From an uncultured Roseiflexus sp. (GTDB lineage: Bacteria > Chloroflexota > Chloroflexia > Chloroflexales > Roseiflexaceae), in the NCBI GenBank assembly GCA_937935075.1, contig CALGYB010000124.1:1-64000 (forward strand): a DNA stretch of 64,000 nt. Reading direction: 5' to 3'. The notes below the pieces were generated by a model. The model saw nothing but the letters and a program-made list of their open reading frames with translations. It was not told the origin of the DNA and made no database searches. This document shows, one piece after another, positions 41,221 to 51,392 of the stretch (positions are counted from its first letter, which is position 1; every line of letters begins with the position of its first letter). Position numbers and translations under genes: made by a program.

Positions 41221-41766
41221 ATGGTCAATCAGAATCCTGATGTTCACAAGCTCAACCGCGAACGCATGCGCCAGCGCTATCAACTCAGTGATGCCATCCT
41301 GACGGTTGCCGTCGATGAGACGGTGTTTTCGCTCCATCGGCGCTTTGGTGACAGCAGTCTCTGGTCGGTTCAGACTTCCATGTGCGGAGGAGTGACGGTC
41401 GCCGGGGGCGATCCACGCACGATCGCAACGACTGACATCGAAGGACGCCGGGTGATCTATGGCATGCTGCCCCCGGCAGTCAGCGCCGTGCGAATCACGA
41501 CGGATACCGGTCATCAGATCGAGGCGTTGATCGTTGAGGGGCTGTTCTGCGCCCTCACACCGCCGGTTCCATGCGCCCTCGCTACGTTCTACGACGCAGA
41601 CGGGCGCGTCCAGTACGTGTACCCATTGCTGGATCTCGCCTTGATACCGGTGCAGCGACCGCGCTGGTCGCGCTGGTGGGCATGGTGGCGCCAGCGGCTT
41701 GTTCAGATGGTGTCCGTCCGTTACGCATGCACCTATCATCGCTGGTCTCGCCGTCGCCGTCAGTGA
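41221..41766 (+). CDS. Hypothetical protein containing one beta-module
   Basis: VIYGMLPPAVSAVRITTDTGHQIEALIVEGLFCALTPPVPCALATFYDADGRVQY. Confidence 0.6.
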   Translation: MVNQNPDVHKLNRERMRQRYQLSDAILTVAVDETVFSLHRRFGDSSLWSVQTSMCGGVTVAGGDPRTIATTDIEGRRVIYGMLPPAVSAVRITTDTGHQIEALIVEGLFCALTPPVPCALATFYDADGRVQYVYPLLDLALIPVQRPRWSRWWAWWRQRLVQMVSVRYACTYHRWSRRRRQ

Positions 41767-41824
41767 ACATCCACGTTTGTCCGGCATCATCAGCGCCCGT
41801 GCGCCTGTCATCCATGAGAACGAT

Positions 41825-42877
41825 ATGAACGAACGCATCCACATCGTCATTGACCATCTGCGCACCCGCGCTGCGCTGCCGCTGCGCGCTCTGGTGCAGG
41901 CGCTGGAGATTCCCGGTCCCGGACGGAGCGTGCTCGTCGCCCTCTGGTTTGGGACGGAGCCGGAGGGCGACGCGGCGCCTCCATGTGGCGTGGCGCTGCT
42001 GACCCCGTCGGACCGGCAGCCAGGAGGATGGCTGCTGGTCGAGGCGACGGCGGGGGCGGAACAGCGTTCACCAGGCGGCGCGATTACCGTCATGGCCGCA
42101 TTGTTCGTGTGCGGGCAATGGGTGATCGCCGGACGTCTGGTCGATCCGCGCGCGGCGGCGCTGTCCATCCGGCTGCGCGACGGACGCGAGATGACGCCAG
42201 TGATGCGCGATCACGGCTTTCTGCTCCTTGCCGACGCCTTTCCCCTCCCGATCGAGGTGCGCGTGCTGACTGGCGATACGCAGATCCTCGATCAGTTCCG
42301 CGTTCCGGAGCAGGTTCCATCCGCCTGGACAGACCAGCCGCCTGGTCACATTTCGCCAGATGCCGACGGTCACCCGCCGTGGGTCAGCATCGCGGTAACG
42401 CGCTTTCGCGCTCAACTGCGTGCGCGAGCCATAGTGCCGCTCTGGTCGCGTGATCCGGTGTCCGTGCTGGGAGAAGTGGATAGTTGGGGGCAGAGCAAGA
42501 TTGTGGCGCTCGCTGGTCAGACGCGGACATGGCTGCGCCGCGTCACGGTGATGGGCTTCGCGCTTGTCGCTCCCTTTATCGCCAATCAATGGTCCGTCCT
42601 GAGGATCCAGACGACGGAGGGAACACCCTCACCCAACCGCACGATTGACCTGCACACCGGGGTCTTCTGTGGGTGGTGGGTGATCGCCGGGCGTCTGGTC
42701 GATCCGCGCGCGACGGCGCTGTCCATCCGGCTGCGCGACGGACGCGAGATGGCGCCAGTGGTGCATGATCGCGGGTTTCTTCTGACGGTCGCGGCGGACC
42801 CGCTTCCGTTCGACGTTCGGGTGTTGACTGATGATGCGCAGACGCTCGAGCAGTTCCGCATCCTATTGCGCGGATAG
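41825..42877 (+). CDS. Hypothetical protein with two nearly identical beta-modules
   Basis: WVIAGRLVDPRAAALSIRLRDGREMTPVMRDHGFLL..IEVRVLTGDTQILDQFR and WVIAGRLVDPRATALSIRLRDGREMAPVVHDRGFLL..FDVRVLTDDAQTLEQFR. Confidence 0.65.
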   Translation: MNERIHIVIDHLRTRAALPLRALVQALEIPGPGRSVLVALWFGTEPEGDAAPPCGVALLTPSDRQPGGWLLVEATAGAEQRSPGGAITVMAALFVCGQWVIAGRLVDPRAAALSIRLRDGREMTPVMRDHGFLLLADAFPLPIEVRVLTGDTQILDQFRVPEQVPSAWTDQPPGHISPDADGHPPWVSIAVTRFRAQLRARAIVPLWSRDPVSVLGEVDSWGQSKIVALAGQTRTWLRRVTVMGFALVAPFIANQWSVLRIQTTEGTPSPNRTIDLHTGVFCGWWVIAGRLVDPRATALSIRLRDGREMAPVVHDRGFLLTVAADPLPFDVRVLTDDAQTLEQFRILLRG

Positions 42878-42985
42878 GAGGCGCGGGTGACGCCAATCCC
42901 GTCGTCTGCAATCCTCCCCCGCACGCAAAGACTCTACTCAATGAAGGGTGGTTCCCTGATAGACGCCCCGATAGCGCCGTGCTAG

Positions 42986-44146
42986 AGCCTGTTATGTACT
43001 TTCGAGCATAACGGTAATGAACCGCGCTTCGACCCGCTCAGCGCATCGCTTCAGCATGAGCATCGCAAAGGCCAGACCATGCAATCCCGCTAAGGTCTCC
43101 GGCAACCGCTCATCATCGCGCGCCAACCGGCGAAAGCGTGCCATCGCTTCGACTGGCTCAGCGCTTCGGCAGGCTCAGCGCATCGCGCTCCGCCAGGCGA
43201 AGCCTCGCTCAACGACCCAGCGGCGCGGCAGCGGCGCCATGAGCGCGTCGAAGCGCAGCACGAAGCCGCGTTTGGCTTCCGACCGTTTAACGACCTCCAG
43301 CCGGATGCCGTGGGCGTGGGCGTCAGCCGCCGGTTGTTCCCCCGTATCGCCCTGGTCGACGAACGCCACGCTTCGACGCTTCGGCCGGCTCAGCGCAAGC
43401 AGGCTCAGGCGCCGCTTCGACTGACTCGCCGGTGACGGCTTGGACCTGTTCCGCCAATGCGGCGACCTGCGCTTCGGCAGGCTCAGCGCAGCGCGCGCGT
43501 TCCGGTTCGTTGGCGGGCGTGACGACCACGCTTCGGCAGGCTCAGCGCTTCGACAGGCTCAGCGCACCGCGCAGCGCGGCCAGCAACTGGCCCAGCGTAT
43601 CAACCGCCACATGGACCTTGCTGCCCTTGCGGCGTTTATGCCCGTCATAGCCGGCGCGCGCGCCGCGCCCCCCCTTTCCCCCCCGCATGCGGGGGGGGAA
43701 AGGGGGGGCTGGCGGGGGGGCGATTGCATCGTGCGCGCGTCACCGATCGCCGCGCGCGGCGCAGGCGCCCGCCCCTCGATGTCGCGCACCAGCGCGCGCC
43801 GATCATGGACGAGCGTCGCACCGACCCCGGCCTTCAGCCAGCGCTGGGTGTGCTGCGAGACGGTGGAGCACGGCGGCGGAGCGTTGGGCATCATGCGCCA
43901 GGGCGCTCCCGTGCGGACGATCCAGCGCAATCCGTTAAAGACCTCGCGCAGCGAGTAGTCGCGCGGTGCGCTGAGCCTGTCGAAGCGCTGCGGGGTGTCT
44001 TCGGTCATGAAGGTCAGGGAGGGAGCGCGGCGCCTGAGCCGGTCGAAGCGACGAAGGCCCGCTCCTCGTCGCTCACATCGCCTGGATAGGGTTGACGTGT
44101 CATACTGAAATCATACCACGTGTATCTCTGAAGTGCATAACAGGCT
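42986..44146 (-). mobile_element. IS5-like insertion sequence, degenerate, flanked by CTAG
   Basis: Terminal repeats AGCCTGTTATG.../...CATAACAGGCT; transposase pieces [99 protein letters not shown] on - strand. Confidence 0.9.
43668..43708. repeat. Poly-C/poly-G palindrome inside IS5-like element
   Basis: CCCCCCTTTCCCCCCCGCATGCGGGGGGGGAAAGGGGGGG. Confidence 0.9.
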
Positions 44147-44419
44147 CTAGAGATGAGCACTCATGGTCTCGCCGTGCTGTCCTGGCCCCTGGTCTATCGG
44201 CCTATGCACGACGCGCTGATCGAAGACTCCCTCGCTACTGCCGAAACATGACTTGCATAGGCGCCTCAAATCTAGCCCTGGTCGTTCTGGGTGCGTTTCC
44301 TTCGCCGGGTCATGTCACGCGGTAAAGCATGCCCACAAGGAACGCCCGGTCATCGCTCGCAGGAGACGCCCGCGAGAACACGACCCTGAATCGCAACGTT
44401 TGGCAACCTGGACAATCAA

Positions 44420-44520
44420 AGATGTGGAGCGGCGGACGTTGGCTTCGACAGGCTCAGCCAACGTCCGTTGCAAGACGGTCAATGATTGTGCAACATCTGG
44501 TTGATCGCTCTATGAGGCTC
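44420..44520 (-). repeat. Dispersed intergenic repeat, copy B, with perfect 12-bp hairpin
   Basis: CGGACGTTGGCT-TCGACAGGCTC-AGCCAACGTCCG; flank matches 38285-38400 in reverse complement. Confidence 0.75.
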
Positions 44521-44521
44521 A

Positions 44522-45583
44522 TCACCGTGGAATGAAATCGGTCTCCGGTTCCAGGCTGCGCACAAACGCAGCAATCAGGTGCGCAGCATGCTCAACGTCG
44601 CTCAGGTCGATCATTTCGTTCGGCGAGTGCATGTACCGATTCGGGATCGAGATGACGCCGACAGCGACGCCGCTGCGCGAGACATGGATGGCATCGGCGT
44701 CGGTGCCGGTGGAGCGCGGGTTGATCTGCACGCTGTACGGAATGCCTTCACGCTCGGCAATCGCCACGAGCATGTCGTACACGACGGGGCTGTTGGCAGA
44801 ACCGCGCGATAGCACCGGCCCGCCACCCAGTCGCACATTCCCGTACTGCTTCCGATCCGCATTGGGATGATCGGTTGCAAAGGTCACATCCACGGCAATC
44901 GCCGCCTGCGGCTCGAAACTGAACGCTGCGGTGCGAGCGCCCGCAAACGTAATTTCTTCCTGCGCGGTCGCCACGGCTGCCACCGTCGCGCGCGGACGGT
45001 CGTGCGCCAGCAGGCGCAATGCCTCCAACACGGTAAACGCGCCGATCCGGTCATCGATGCTGCGCGAGACGATCTTGCCCCCCGGCAAGTCGTAGATCGG
45101 CGCATCGATCACTCCGGCGTCGCCGACGCGCACCAGCGCCTCGGCCTCCGCCCGGCTCGCTGCGCCAATGTCGATCCAGAGGTCCTCGATCTTGCTCGCT
45201 TTTTCCCGTTCCTCGGATTTCATCTGGTGGATGGGCTTCTTCCCAATCACGCCGATCACATCACCGGAGCGCCCCAGCAACCGTACCCGCTGCCCGACGA
45301 GCACCTGCGGGTCCCACCCGCCGACCGGCGCAAACCAGAGGAAGCCATTGTCGTCAATGGAACTTACCATTACCCCGATCTCATCGATATGCCCGGCGAG
45401 CAGCACACGCGGCGCGCCCCCTTCGAGCACGGCATACGAACTGCCGCGCACATCGGCATAGACCCGGTCGGCAAACGTTTCGGCTTCATACCGCCAGACG
45501 CGCCCGGCGGCGACTTCGTCGCCGGAAGGACCGGGAGTGGCGAGCAGGCGCTTCAGGAAGGCAAGTGAGTGGTCATTCATCAT
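44522..45583 (-). CDS. M42 family metallopeptidase (aminopeptidase/endoglucanase-like)
   Basis: VLLAGHIDEIGVMVSSIDDNGFLWFAPVGGWDPQVLVGQRV; SRSIDDRIGAF; TAQEEITFAGAR; STGTDADAIHVSRSGVAVGVISIPNRYMHSPNEM. Confidence 0.95.
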   Translation of the reverse strand: MMNDHSLAFLKRLLATPGPSGDEVAAGRVWRYEAETFADRVYADVRGSSYAVLEGGAPRVLLAGHIDEIGVMVSSIDDNGFLWFAPVGGWDPQVLVGQRVRLLGRSGDVIGVIGKKPIHQMKSEEREKASKIEDLWIDIGAASRAEAEALVRVGDAGVIDAPIYDLPGGKIVSRSIDDRIGAFTVLEALRLLAHDRPRATVAAVATAQEEITFAGARTAAFSFEPQAAIAVDVTFATDHPNADRKQYGNVRLGGGPVLSRGSANSPVVYDMLVAIAEREGIPYSVQINPRSTGTDADAIHVSRSGVAVGVISIPNRYMHSPNEMIDLSDVEHAAHLIAAFVRSLEPETDFIPR

Positions 45584-45867
45584 CGTTCCTCGATAGTCTC
45601 AGACAACCATACTCTCTAATTGTAACGCACATACCCCTTCCCGGAGCGAGGAATGAAGAGAAGTCAAAAGTGAGCGGAAGGCGCGCTGCACCAGGACAGG
45701 CGATGCCGGGACTGAACGGCGGTGGCGGAGAATCCTTTACACCAGGGATGGGGTGGGATATACTACACGGCTGCCCGGCGAATCTGGTCATGAGCATATG
45801 CGCAAAGCCCGCATTGAACCTGAATCCTTTATCAGGAGGAGCAACTGAACGATGGGGATGACGATTG

Positions 45868-46170
45868 ATGAAGCCGATACGCTTCTCGCGCCACGTGAGC
45901 GAACGACTGCATGATCGCAGCGCAACGGAGGAAGAGGTGATCGAGACGATCAGAACGATGCCTTGGACGTCGGCAGGGACACGGCGCTTTGAATGCCAGG
46001 CAGTGGCTCAGCAGCCCCGACGGGACGTGCTCAGCGAGGGCTTGCGCCCGCAGCGCCCTGGCAGTGTTGTACGAATGACCGCGCATGAGTATGCGCTGCT
46101 ACGCAGAACCGTATGCCTGAAACGCAGCGTCGTGCCGTGCGCTGGGGAAAGCAAGGTTCTCTCCTCATGA
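45868..46170 (+). pseudogene. DUF4258-like small ORF whose 3' half is replaced by a dispersed repeat
   Basis: MKPIRFSRHVSERLHDRSATEEEVIETIRTMPW then SEGLRPQRPGSVVRMTAHEY, matching the 8452-8517 repeat. Confidence 0.5.
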
Positions 46171-46227
46171 CCCGGCGATAGAAGAACCATCAACAACAAC
46201 ACCCAACATTGTCTGAAAGGAACATCT

Positions 46228-47280
46228 ATGCGCCTGACGAACATGATCACTGCTGTCGATTTGCACGCCTGCGGCGAACCAGGACGAGTCATCATCGGCG
46301 GAGTGCTGGACGTGCCGGGACGAACCATGTTCGAGAAGATGAAATACTTCGAGAAGCACCACGATAACATCCGTATGCGTCTGTTGCGCGAGCCTCGCGG
46401 GTATCCTGCTCTATGCGCAAATGTCATCCTGCCGCCGGCGCACCCCGAAGCACAGGCCGGCTTTATCATTATGGAGCAGGCGGAATATCCCCCCATGTCA
46501 GGAACGAATACCATCTGCGTTGCCACTACCCTGCTGGAAACGGGCATGTTGCCAATGACTGAGCCGGTCACGGAGTTCATTCTGGAAGCCCCTGCCGGTT
46601 TGATCGGGGTCAAAGCGGAATGTTACGATGGAAAAGTGACGCGAGTGACATTTCGTAACGTGCCAGCATTCACCGTTCATCTGGACGTGAGCGTCGAAGT
46701 GCCGCGCTTAGGAACGGTCAAAGTTGATGTGGCCTGGGGCGGCATGTTCTACGTCATCGCGGATGCTTCCCAATTCGGATTGCGCCTGACGCCTGATGAA
46801 GGACGGGATATCACCCGCATCAGCGAAATGATCAGGGCCGCGACCCGTGAACAGTATCCGGTCGTTCATCCAGACAACCCGGAAATCGTGGGGCCGACAA
46901 TCTCCCAGCTTTCTGGTCCGCCTGCTCATCCACAGGCCCATTACAAAAACGTGGTCACGCTTTCCACAGGCACATTTGATTGGAACAATCCTTCCACCTG
47001 GACCGGCGTAATCGACCGTTCTCCCTGCGGCACCGGCACATCGGCCAAAATGGCGACCCTCTACGCGCGTGGACAGTTAGGGCTGCACACCGATTTTTAT
47101 CATGAAGGCATTCTTGGTACGCTGTTTACCGGACGATTGGTTGAGGAGACGCAGGTAGGACCATACAAAGCGGTAGTGTCTACCATCAGCGGCACGGCCT
47201 GGATTACCGCCATTAACCAGTTTGTTGTGGATCCGTCCGACCCATATCCCAATGGATTTACTGTCGGCGATATCTGGTAA
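46228..47280 (+). CDS. Proline racemase family (hydroxyproline epimerase/dehydratase type), Ser/Cys catalytic positions
   Basis: AVDLHACGEPGRVIIGG; PPMSGTNTICVATTLLETG; DRSPCGTGTSAKMATLYARGQL. Confidence 0.92.
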   Translation: MRLTNMITAVDLHACGEPGRVIIGGVLDVPGRTMFEKMKYFEKHHDNIRMRLLREPRGYPALCANVILPPAHPEAQAGFIIMEQAEYPPMSGTNTICVATTLLETGMLPMTEPVTEFILEAPAGLIGVKAECYDGKVTRVTFRNVPAFTVHLDVSVEVPRLGTVKVDVAWGGMFYVIADASQFGLRLTPDEGRDITRISEMIRAATREQYPVVHPDNPEIVGPTISQLSGPPAHPQAHYKNVVTLSTGTFDWNNPSTWTGVIDRSPCGTGTSAKMATLYARGQLGLHTDFYHEGILGTLFTGRLVEETQVGPYKAVVSTISGTAWITAINQFVVDPSDPYPNGFTVGDIW

Positions 47281-47317
47281 AAGTCGGGGGAGGCGCATGA
47301 ACCGACATTCTCGCCGC

Positions 47318-48469
47318 TCACCTGATCGCGTGCGGCAACGGTCCCTCAACCGACAGTTCCGCCCGCTGCCGGTCGAAGATCTGGCGCGCCTGATCGAGAC
47401 GGCGTGTAGCATCCGCCATGGTGAGCGCCGCGCGGTTGGCGTCTTCGGCGCGAAAGCCGCTGTAGAACGCCAGCATGTGGTCGAGCGCCGTCAGTTCCAG
47501 CTCCAGCCCCTGCAGATAAAGCGCATGCGCCTCTGCGAGCGTTTCCGGCGGTTCGAGTGCGGCGATGACGGCGTATGCCTGCTCGATCTCATCCCGCAGC
47601 CGCTGCGCCGATGTCGCATGGACAATCGACGATCCGCCAGGGCGACTCGTCGCGTTGCGGTATGACTCGACCGCGCCGCGCAGCCGGGCGCGTGGTTCTT
47701 CGAGCCGGCTGAGGTATGCCAGCGCCGCCGCTTCGCGCTCGGCTGCCGGTGCTACTTCGAGGATCGCCGGAACAGCAGGAAGCGGAGCAGCCGCATCGTC
47801 CAACATCTGTGCCTGTGGTTCGGCAGCGCTCACCCGCTGCGCCAACTCCGCCGCGATGAGCGCCTCGTTCCGTTCAACGGCAGCGCGAAGCGCATAATTG
47901 AGCGCAAGCGTCAGCAGCAGCAGCAAGATCGGCATACTCCAGAGCAGGGCGCGCGCTCGCCCCATCTCCTGGCGCGAATGGCGCCAGCCCACCCACCAGG
48001 AGTCGGCATGATCGGACGAAGGCCCCGATTGCCGGATGAAACGGTGGAATGCTCCAGCCATTCGCGCCCGCCACGAAACCGGCGCGTCCTGCGTCTTGTC
48101 ATCAGTCGAAGAGTCATCAGAGGCAACCAATGGGACGGTCGGCGCCACACGCGCAAACGGGGCATGGATAGCGGCATCGTCGTCACGCAGCAACTGACGG
48201 CTCTTCAGCCATTCCAGCCCGCGTTGCGCACGCTCGTTGTGCGGATTGATCGCCAGCGCCGAACGCAGACAGAATGCGATCTCCTGCGGATCATCGAGAA
48301 CGCCGGAAAGCCACAACCACCCCATTTCGTGCTGCGGATCGAGTTGGACGACACGCGACAGCAGCACCGCCGCCAGGCGTCGTTGCCCGCCGCGCGCCGC
48401 CGCCACTCCACGCACAAAGAGTTGCGCCGCCTCGCGCTCGTTCGCTTTGATCTCCGACTTGATCATCAA
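47318..48469 (-). CDS. Hypothetical membrane protein with TPR-like N-terminus
   Basis: AAVLLSRVVQLDPQHEMGWLWLSGVLDDPQEIAFCLRSALAINPHNERAQRGLEWL; single TM. Confidence 0.65.
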   Translation of the reverse strand: MMIKSEIKANEREAAQLFVRGVAAARGGQRRLAAVLLSRVVQLDPQHEMGWLWLSGVLDDPQEIAFCLRSALAINPHNERAQRGLEWLKSRQLLRDDDAAIHAPFARVAPTVPLVASDDSSTDDKTQDAPVSWRARMAGAFHRFIRQSGPSSDHADSWWVGWRHSRQEMGRARALLWSMPILLLLLTLALNYALRAAVERNEALIAAELAQRVSAAEPQAQMLDDAAAPLPAVPAILEVAPAAEREAAALAYLSRLEEPRARLRGAVESYRNATSRPGGSSIVHATSAQRLRDEIEQAYAVIAALEPPETLAEAHALYLQGLELELTALDHMLAFYSGFRAEDANRAALTMADATRRLDQARQIFDRQRAELSVEGPLPHAIR

Positions 48470-49755
48470 TGCTCCGGCAACAGGCGACTCAACACCCGCT
48501 GCGATTCATACGGGTCTTGCAGCAGTCGGGTGCGAATGATCTCCCAATTGCGCGGGTCCTCGCCGCCGAGCCGCCAGATCGCAATCCCTGCCAGATCGAG
48601 TTCCTGCACCAGGCGCAGTTTTGCGTCGAGACCGCTGCTTGTGGCGAACCAGACTTCGCGTCGCCCTTCGGTGCGCGAACTATAGGTGATCCAGTTTTCC
48701 TGCACCAGACCGTTCTGATTGCTCTCCATCAGATTGACCGACAGGCGATACGTTTGAATAATCTCATTGATCATCGCCCACGTCTGCCCACGCGCATTGC
48801 CGCCGCCGTCGCGGGGCCAGTTGTAGCCGTAGAACGGCACCCCGATCACCACCTTCGCCGGATCGACGACCGTCACCGCATAGCGCGCCACTCGTTCCAC
48901 CCAGTACACCGGCGCCACCGGGCCAGGACCGCCGCCGCGCCAGTGGTAGTCGTAGGTCATGATCCGCAGCCGATCGACCACCTGACCGATGACCGCCCAA
49001 TCCTGGAACCCTCCCAGCCCGCAGTAATCGCAATCTTTGGCGTGAACGGCGACCGTGAGCAGTTTGCCGTGCGCGTGGAGCGCGTCTGCCAGTTCCAGAA
49101 TGAAGGCGCTGTAGTCAGCGCGCAGGCTGCTGCTCAGAAACTCATAATCGATGTCGATCCCGTCATAGCCGTAGGTCAACACTTCATCGACGATCTGCTG
49201 CACGTGGTATGAGCGCAGACGTGGATTGCGCAGAATGCCCGGCACCGGGTCCTCGCCGGTGACAACGTTATGGACGGTTGGGATCACGAGCACGTTTTTG
49301 CTATGCGCCAGTTCGACCAGCGTGCGATCGCGCGCCTCACGCCCGAAGCGCAGCCCGCCGCCGGGCGACGGCGAGTACCAGAAAGGGCTGATCTCATCGA
49401 GAATATCGGCATTCGCCTCGAACGACTCGCGATTTTCGGAACCGAACGAATTGGGGAGCCAGGCAGCGATATAGCGCCCGGTCTTGGGATGGAACCAGCC
49501 ATCTGCGGGGGGGGGGTCCGGCGCGACTGTCGCTGCATCATTCGTCGGAGCGGAAGGGATGAGTGTTGGCGCTGGCGCTGCATCGGCAGGCGCAACGGTT
49601 GCCGCAGGCGCGAGCGTAGGGGTTGGAAACACCGGCGGCTCGGTGGCGCGCCGGGCGAGGCTTACGGTATCGACGACCAGCCATGCCCAGACGATCAACG
49701 ACACCGCGTAGATCGATGTTGATAGCGGTGATGAAAAGAAGTGTCGCATGACCAC
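48466..49755 (-). CDS. Glycoside hydrolase family 18 protein (YaaH/spore cortex-type)
   Basis: YGYDGIDIDYEFLSS (DxxDxDxE), LTVAVHAKD, RLRIMTYDYHW, GVPFYGYNW, AGIAIWRLGGEDPRNW. Confidence 0.92.
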   Translation of the reverse strand: MVMRHFFSSPLSTSIYAVSLIVWAWLVVDTVSLARRATEPPVFPTPTLAPAATVAPADAAPAPTLIPSAPTNDAATVAPDPPPADGWFHPKTGRYIAAWLPNSFGSENRESFEANADILDEISPFWYSPSPGGGLRFGREARDRTLVELAHSKNVLVIPTVHNVVTGEDPVPGILRNPRLRSYHVQQIVDEVLTYGYDGIDIDYEFLSSSLRADYSAFILELADALHAHGKLLTVAVHAKDCDYCGLGGFQDWAVIGQVVDRLRIMTYDYHWRGGGPGPVAPVYWVERVARYAVTVVDPAKVVIGVPFYGYNWPRDGGGNARGQTWAMINEIIQTYRLSVNLMESNQNGLVQENWITYSSRTEGRREVWFATSSGLDAKLRLVQELDLAGIAIWRLGGEDPRNWEIIRTRLLQDPYESQRVLSRLLPEH

Positions 49756-49776
49756 ATAATAGCGAAGATCATTCGC

Positions 49777-50178
49777 TCAGTAGGCGTCCAGTTCATGGAG
49801 TCGTTCATCGCTGATGCCAAAAAAGTGGGCAATTTCGTGCAGCAATGTGCGCCGCACTTCTTCGCGCAACGCATCGCGGGAAGGGAAATCGCGCACCAGC
49901 GGCGCCTGAAAAATCGTGATGACATCCGGGAGAAGCGGTTCGCCGCCGGCGCGTTCGGTGAGCGGCACGCCCTCGTACAGACCATAGACCGTCTGCCAGG
50001 GGCGCAAGCCAAGTGCGCGCCGTTGCTCGCGCGAAGGGCGCGCTTCGATGCGCACCTCGACATTGTTCAGATAGCGGGCAAATTCAGGCGGCAGCGAGTC
50101 GAGCGCCTCGACAACGATTGCACTGAAGGTTTCGCGGTCCATACGCTTCCATCGCCCCAAAACAACATTCCCAGGCAT
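49777..50178 (-). CDS. Minimal metallopeptidase family protein (HExxH)
   Basis: FSAIVVEALDSLPPEFARYLNNVEVRIEARPSREQ; LLHEIAHFFGISDERLHEL. Confidence 0.85.
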   Translation of the reverse strand: MPGNVVLGRWKRMDRETFSAIVVEALDSLPPEFARYLNNVEVRIEARPSREQRRALGLRPWQTVYGLYEGVPLTERAGGEPLLPDVITIFQAPLVRDFPSRDALREEVRRTLLHEIAHFFGISDERLHELDAY

Positions 50179-50267
50179 TATACGCGGGCGATGGAACCGG
50201 CGTCAAGGGTTTTTCCTGCAAATGAGGCAATTCAATGGCAAAGCGGCTGAGGTGATGGCGACACACA

Positions 50268-50861
50268 TCACGATGCCGCAATCGGTCGATGCGCCGGATG
50301 ATCGGCGAGCGCCTCGGCAAGGCGCGCCAATCCCCGGTGCTGCAACGCCTTCACCGAACCCACCGTGCGCCCAAGCGACTCGGCAATCTCAGCAAGCGAG
50401 CGATCCTCATCGAAGCGTAGCCGCAGCACCAGGCGCTGATCGCGGGTCAGCACGCGCATCACGCTCTGAAGTTCGTGATACGCGATCCGGGAGATGACCG
50501 CCTCATCGGGCGGTTCGAGCGCCTGAGGCGTGCTCTCGTCCAGCGGAACCGATGGCCGCCGCCGCGCCTGACGCAGCATGTCCATCGTTCGTGCATAGGC
50601 AATGCGGTAGAGCCAGGCAGAGAAGGGCCAGCCGCGATCTTCGTAGCGATGCAGCCCTTCCAGCATCTTGACGAAGACATCGCTGCACACATCTTCGGCG
50701 AGCGCCGGATCACCCAGGCGCGACGCAATGTACCGGCAGACCTGCGGCGCATAGCGTTCGTACAACAGGCTGATTGCATCGGCGTCGCCAGCTTTGGCGC
50801 GCGCAATAATATGCGCCTCACTCTCGCTGTGGTTGTCGGTTGGTGCAGATGGGTACGCCAT
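50268..50861 (-). CDS. ECF-type RNA polymerase sigma factor
   Basis: LYERYAPQVCRYIASRLGDPALAEDVCSDVFVKMLEGL; FSAWLYRIAYARTMDMLR; RLRFDEDRSLAEIAESLGRTVGSVKALQHRGLARL. Confidence 0.93.
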   Translation of the reverse strand: MAYPSAPTDNHSESEAHIIARAKAGDADAISLLYERYAPQVCRYIASRLGDPALAEDVCSDVFVKMLEGLHRYEDRGWPFSAWLYRIAYARTMDMLRQARRRPSVPLDESTPQALEPPDEAVISRIAYHELQSVMRVLTRDQRLVLRLRFDEDRSLAEIAESLGRTVGSVKALQHRGLARLAEALADHPAHRPIAAS

Positions 50862-51392
50862 CGTCTGCCTCTTCACAATCCATTGACATGCTGCTGACCG
50901 AGTGAGATCGGAAACCTGTGACACGCTGCTGAAGTCGCAATCAGTGTACGCAGCCAAGATGAAATGATCGTGTCTCATCCACACCTTGTGCTGACTCTCG
51001 TGGATGCGGAAATGTGCGGAGGCTTCACTACTTTCCGCGTTTATATGCGCCCTTATACCCCATTCCAATGCCAGATCTGCATGTGCTGGCAGATGTCCCG
51101 CGAGGATTGGTTTATTTGGTTCGCAAATACGAACCCTCGACGAACAATCATAGATAACGCTACGACACAGGGTCATAATGAATGTTTGTTCACGGTGCGT
51201 TCATCGTATCCCCGGCTCACCAGAATATTACCGATCCTTAACCCATTTTTAGTCATGAGGGGGTAAAATATCTGTTACCATAAACAGTACCGAAGACGAA
51301 AGCAACCGAATGACCCTTCTGGCATCTTTCGCGGACAGCGTCATCAGCGAAGGATGGCGGTTGGGCGGTTCTACCCGGAAAGTGAAATTGTC

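Noticed and set aside
49507-49516. Run of ten G in the GH18 gene as a phase-variable tract
   Set aside because: Lies in the low-complexity Pro-rich linker (DPPPADG); frame is intact and no comparative evidence of length change.
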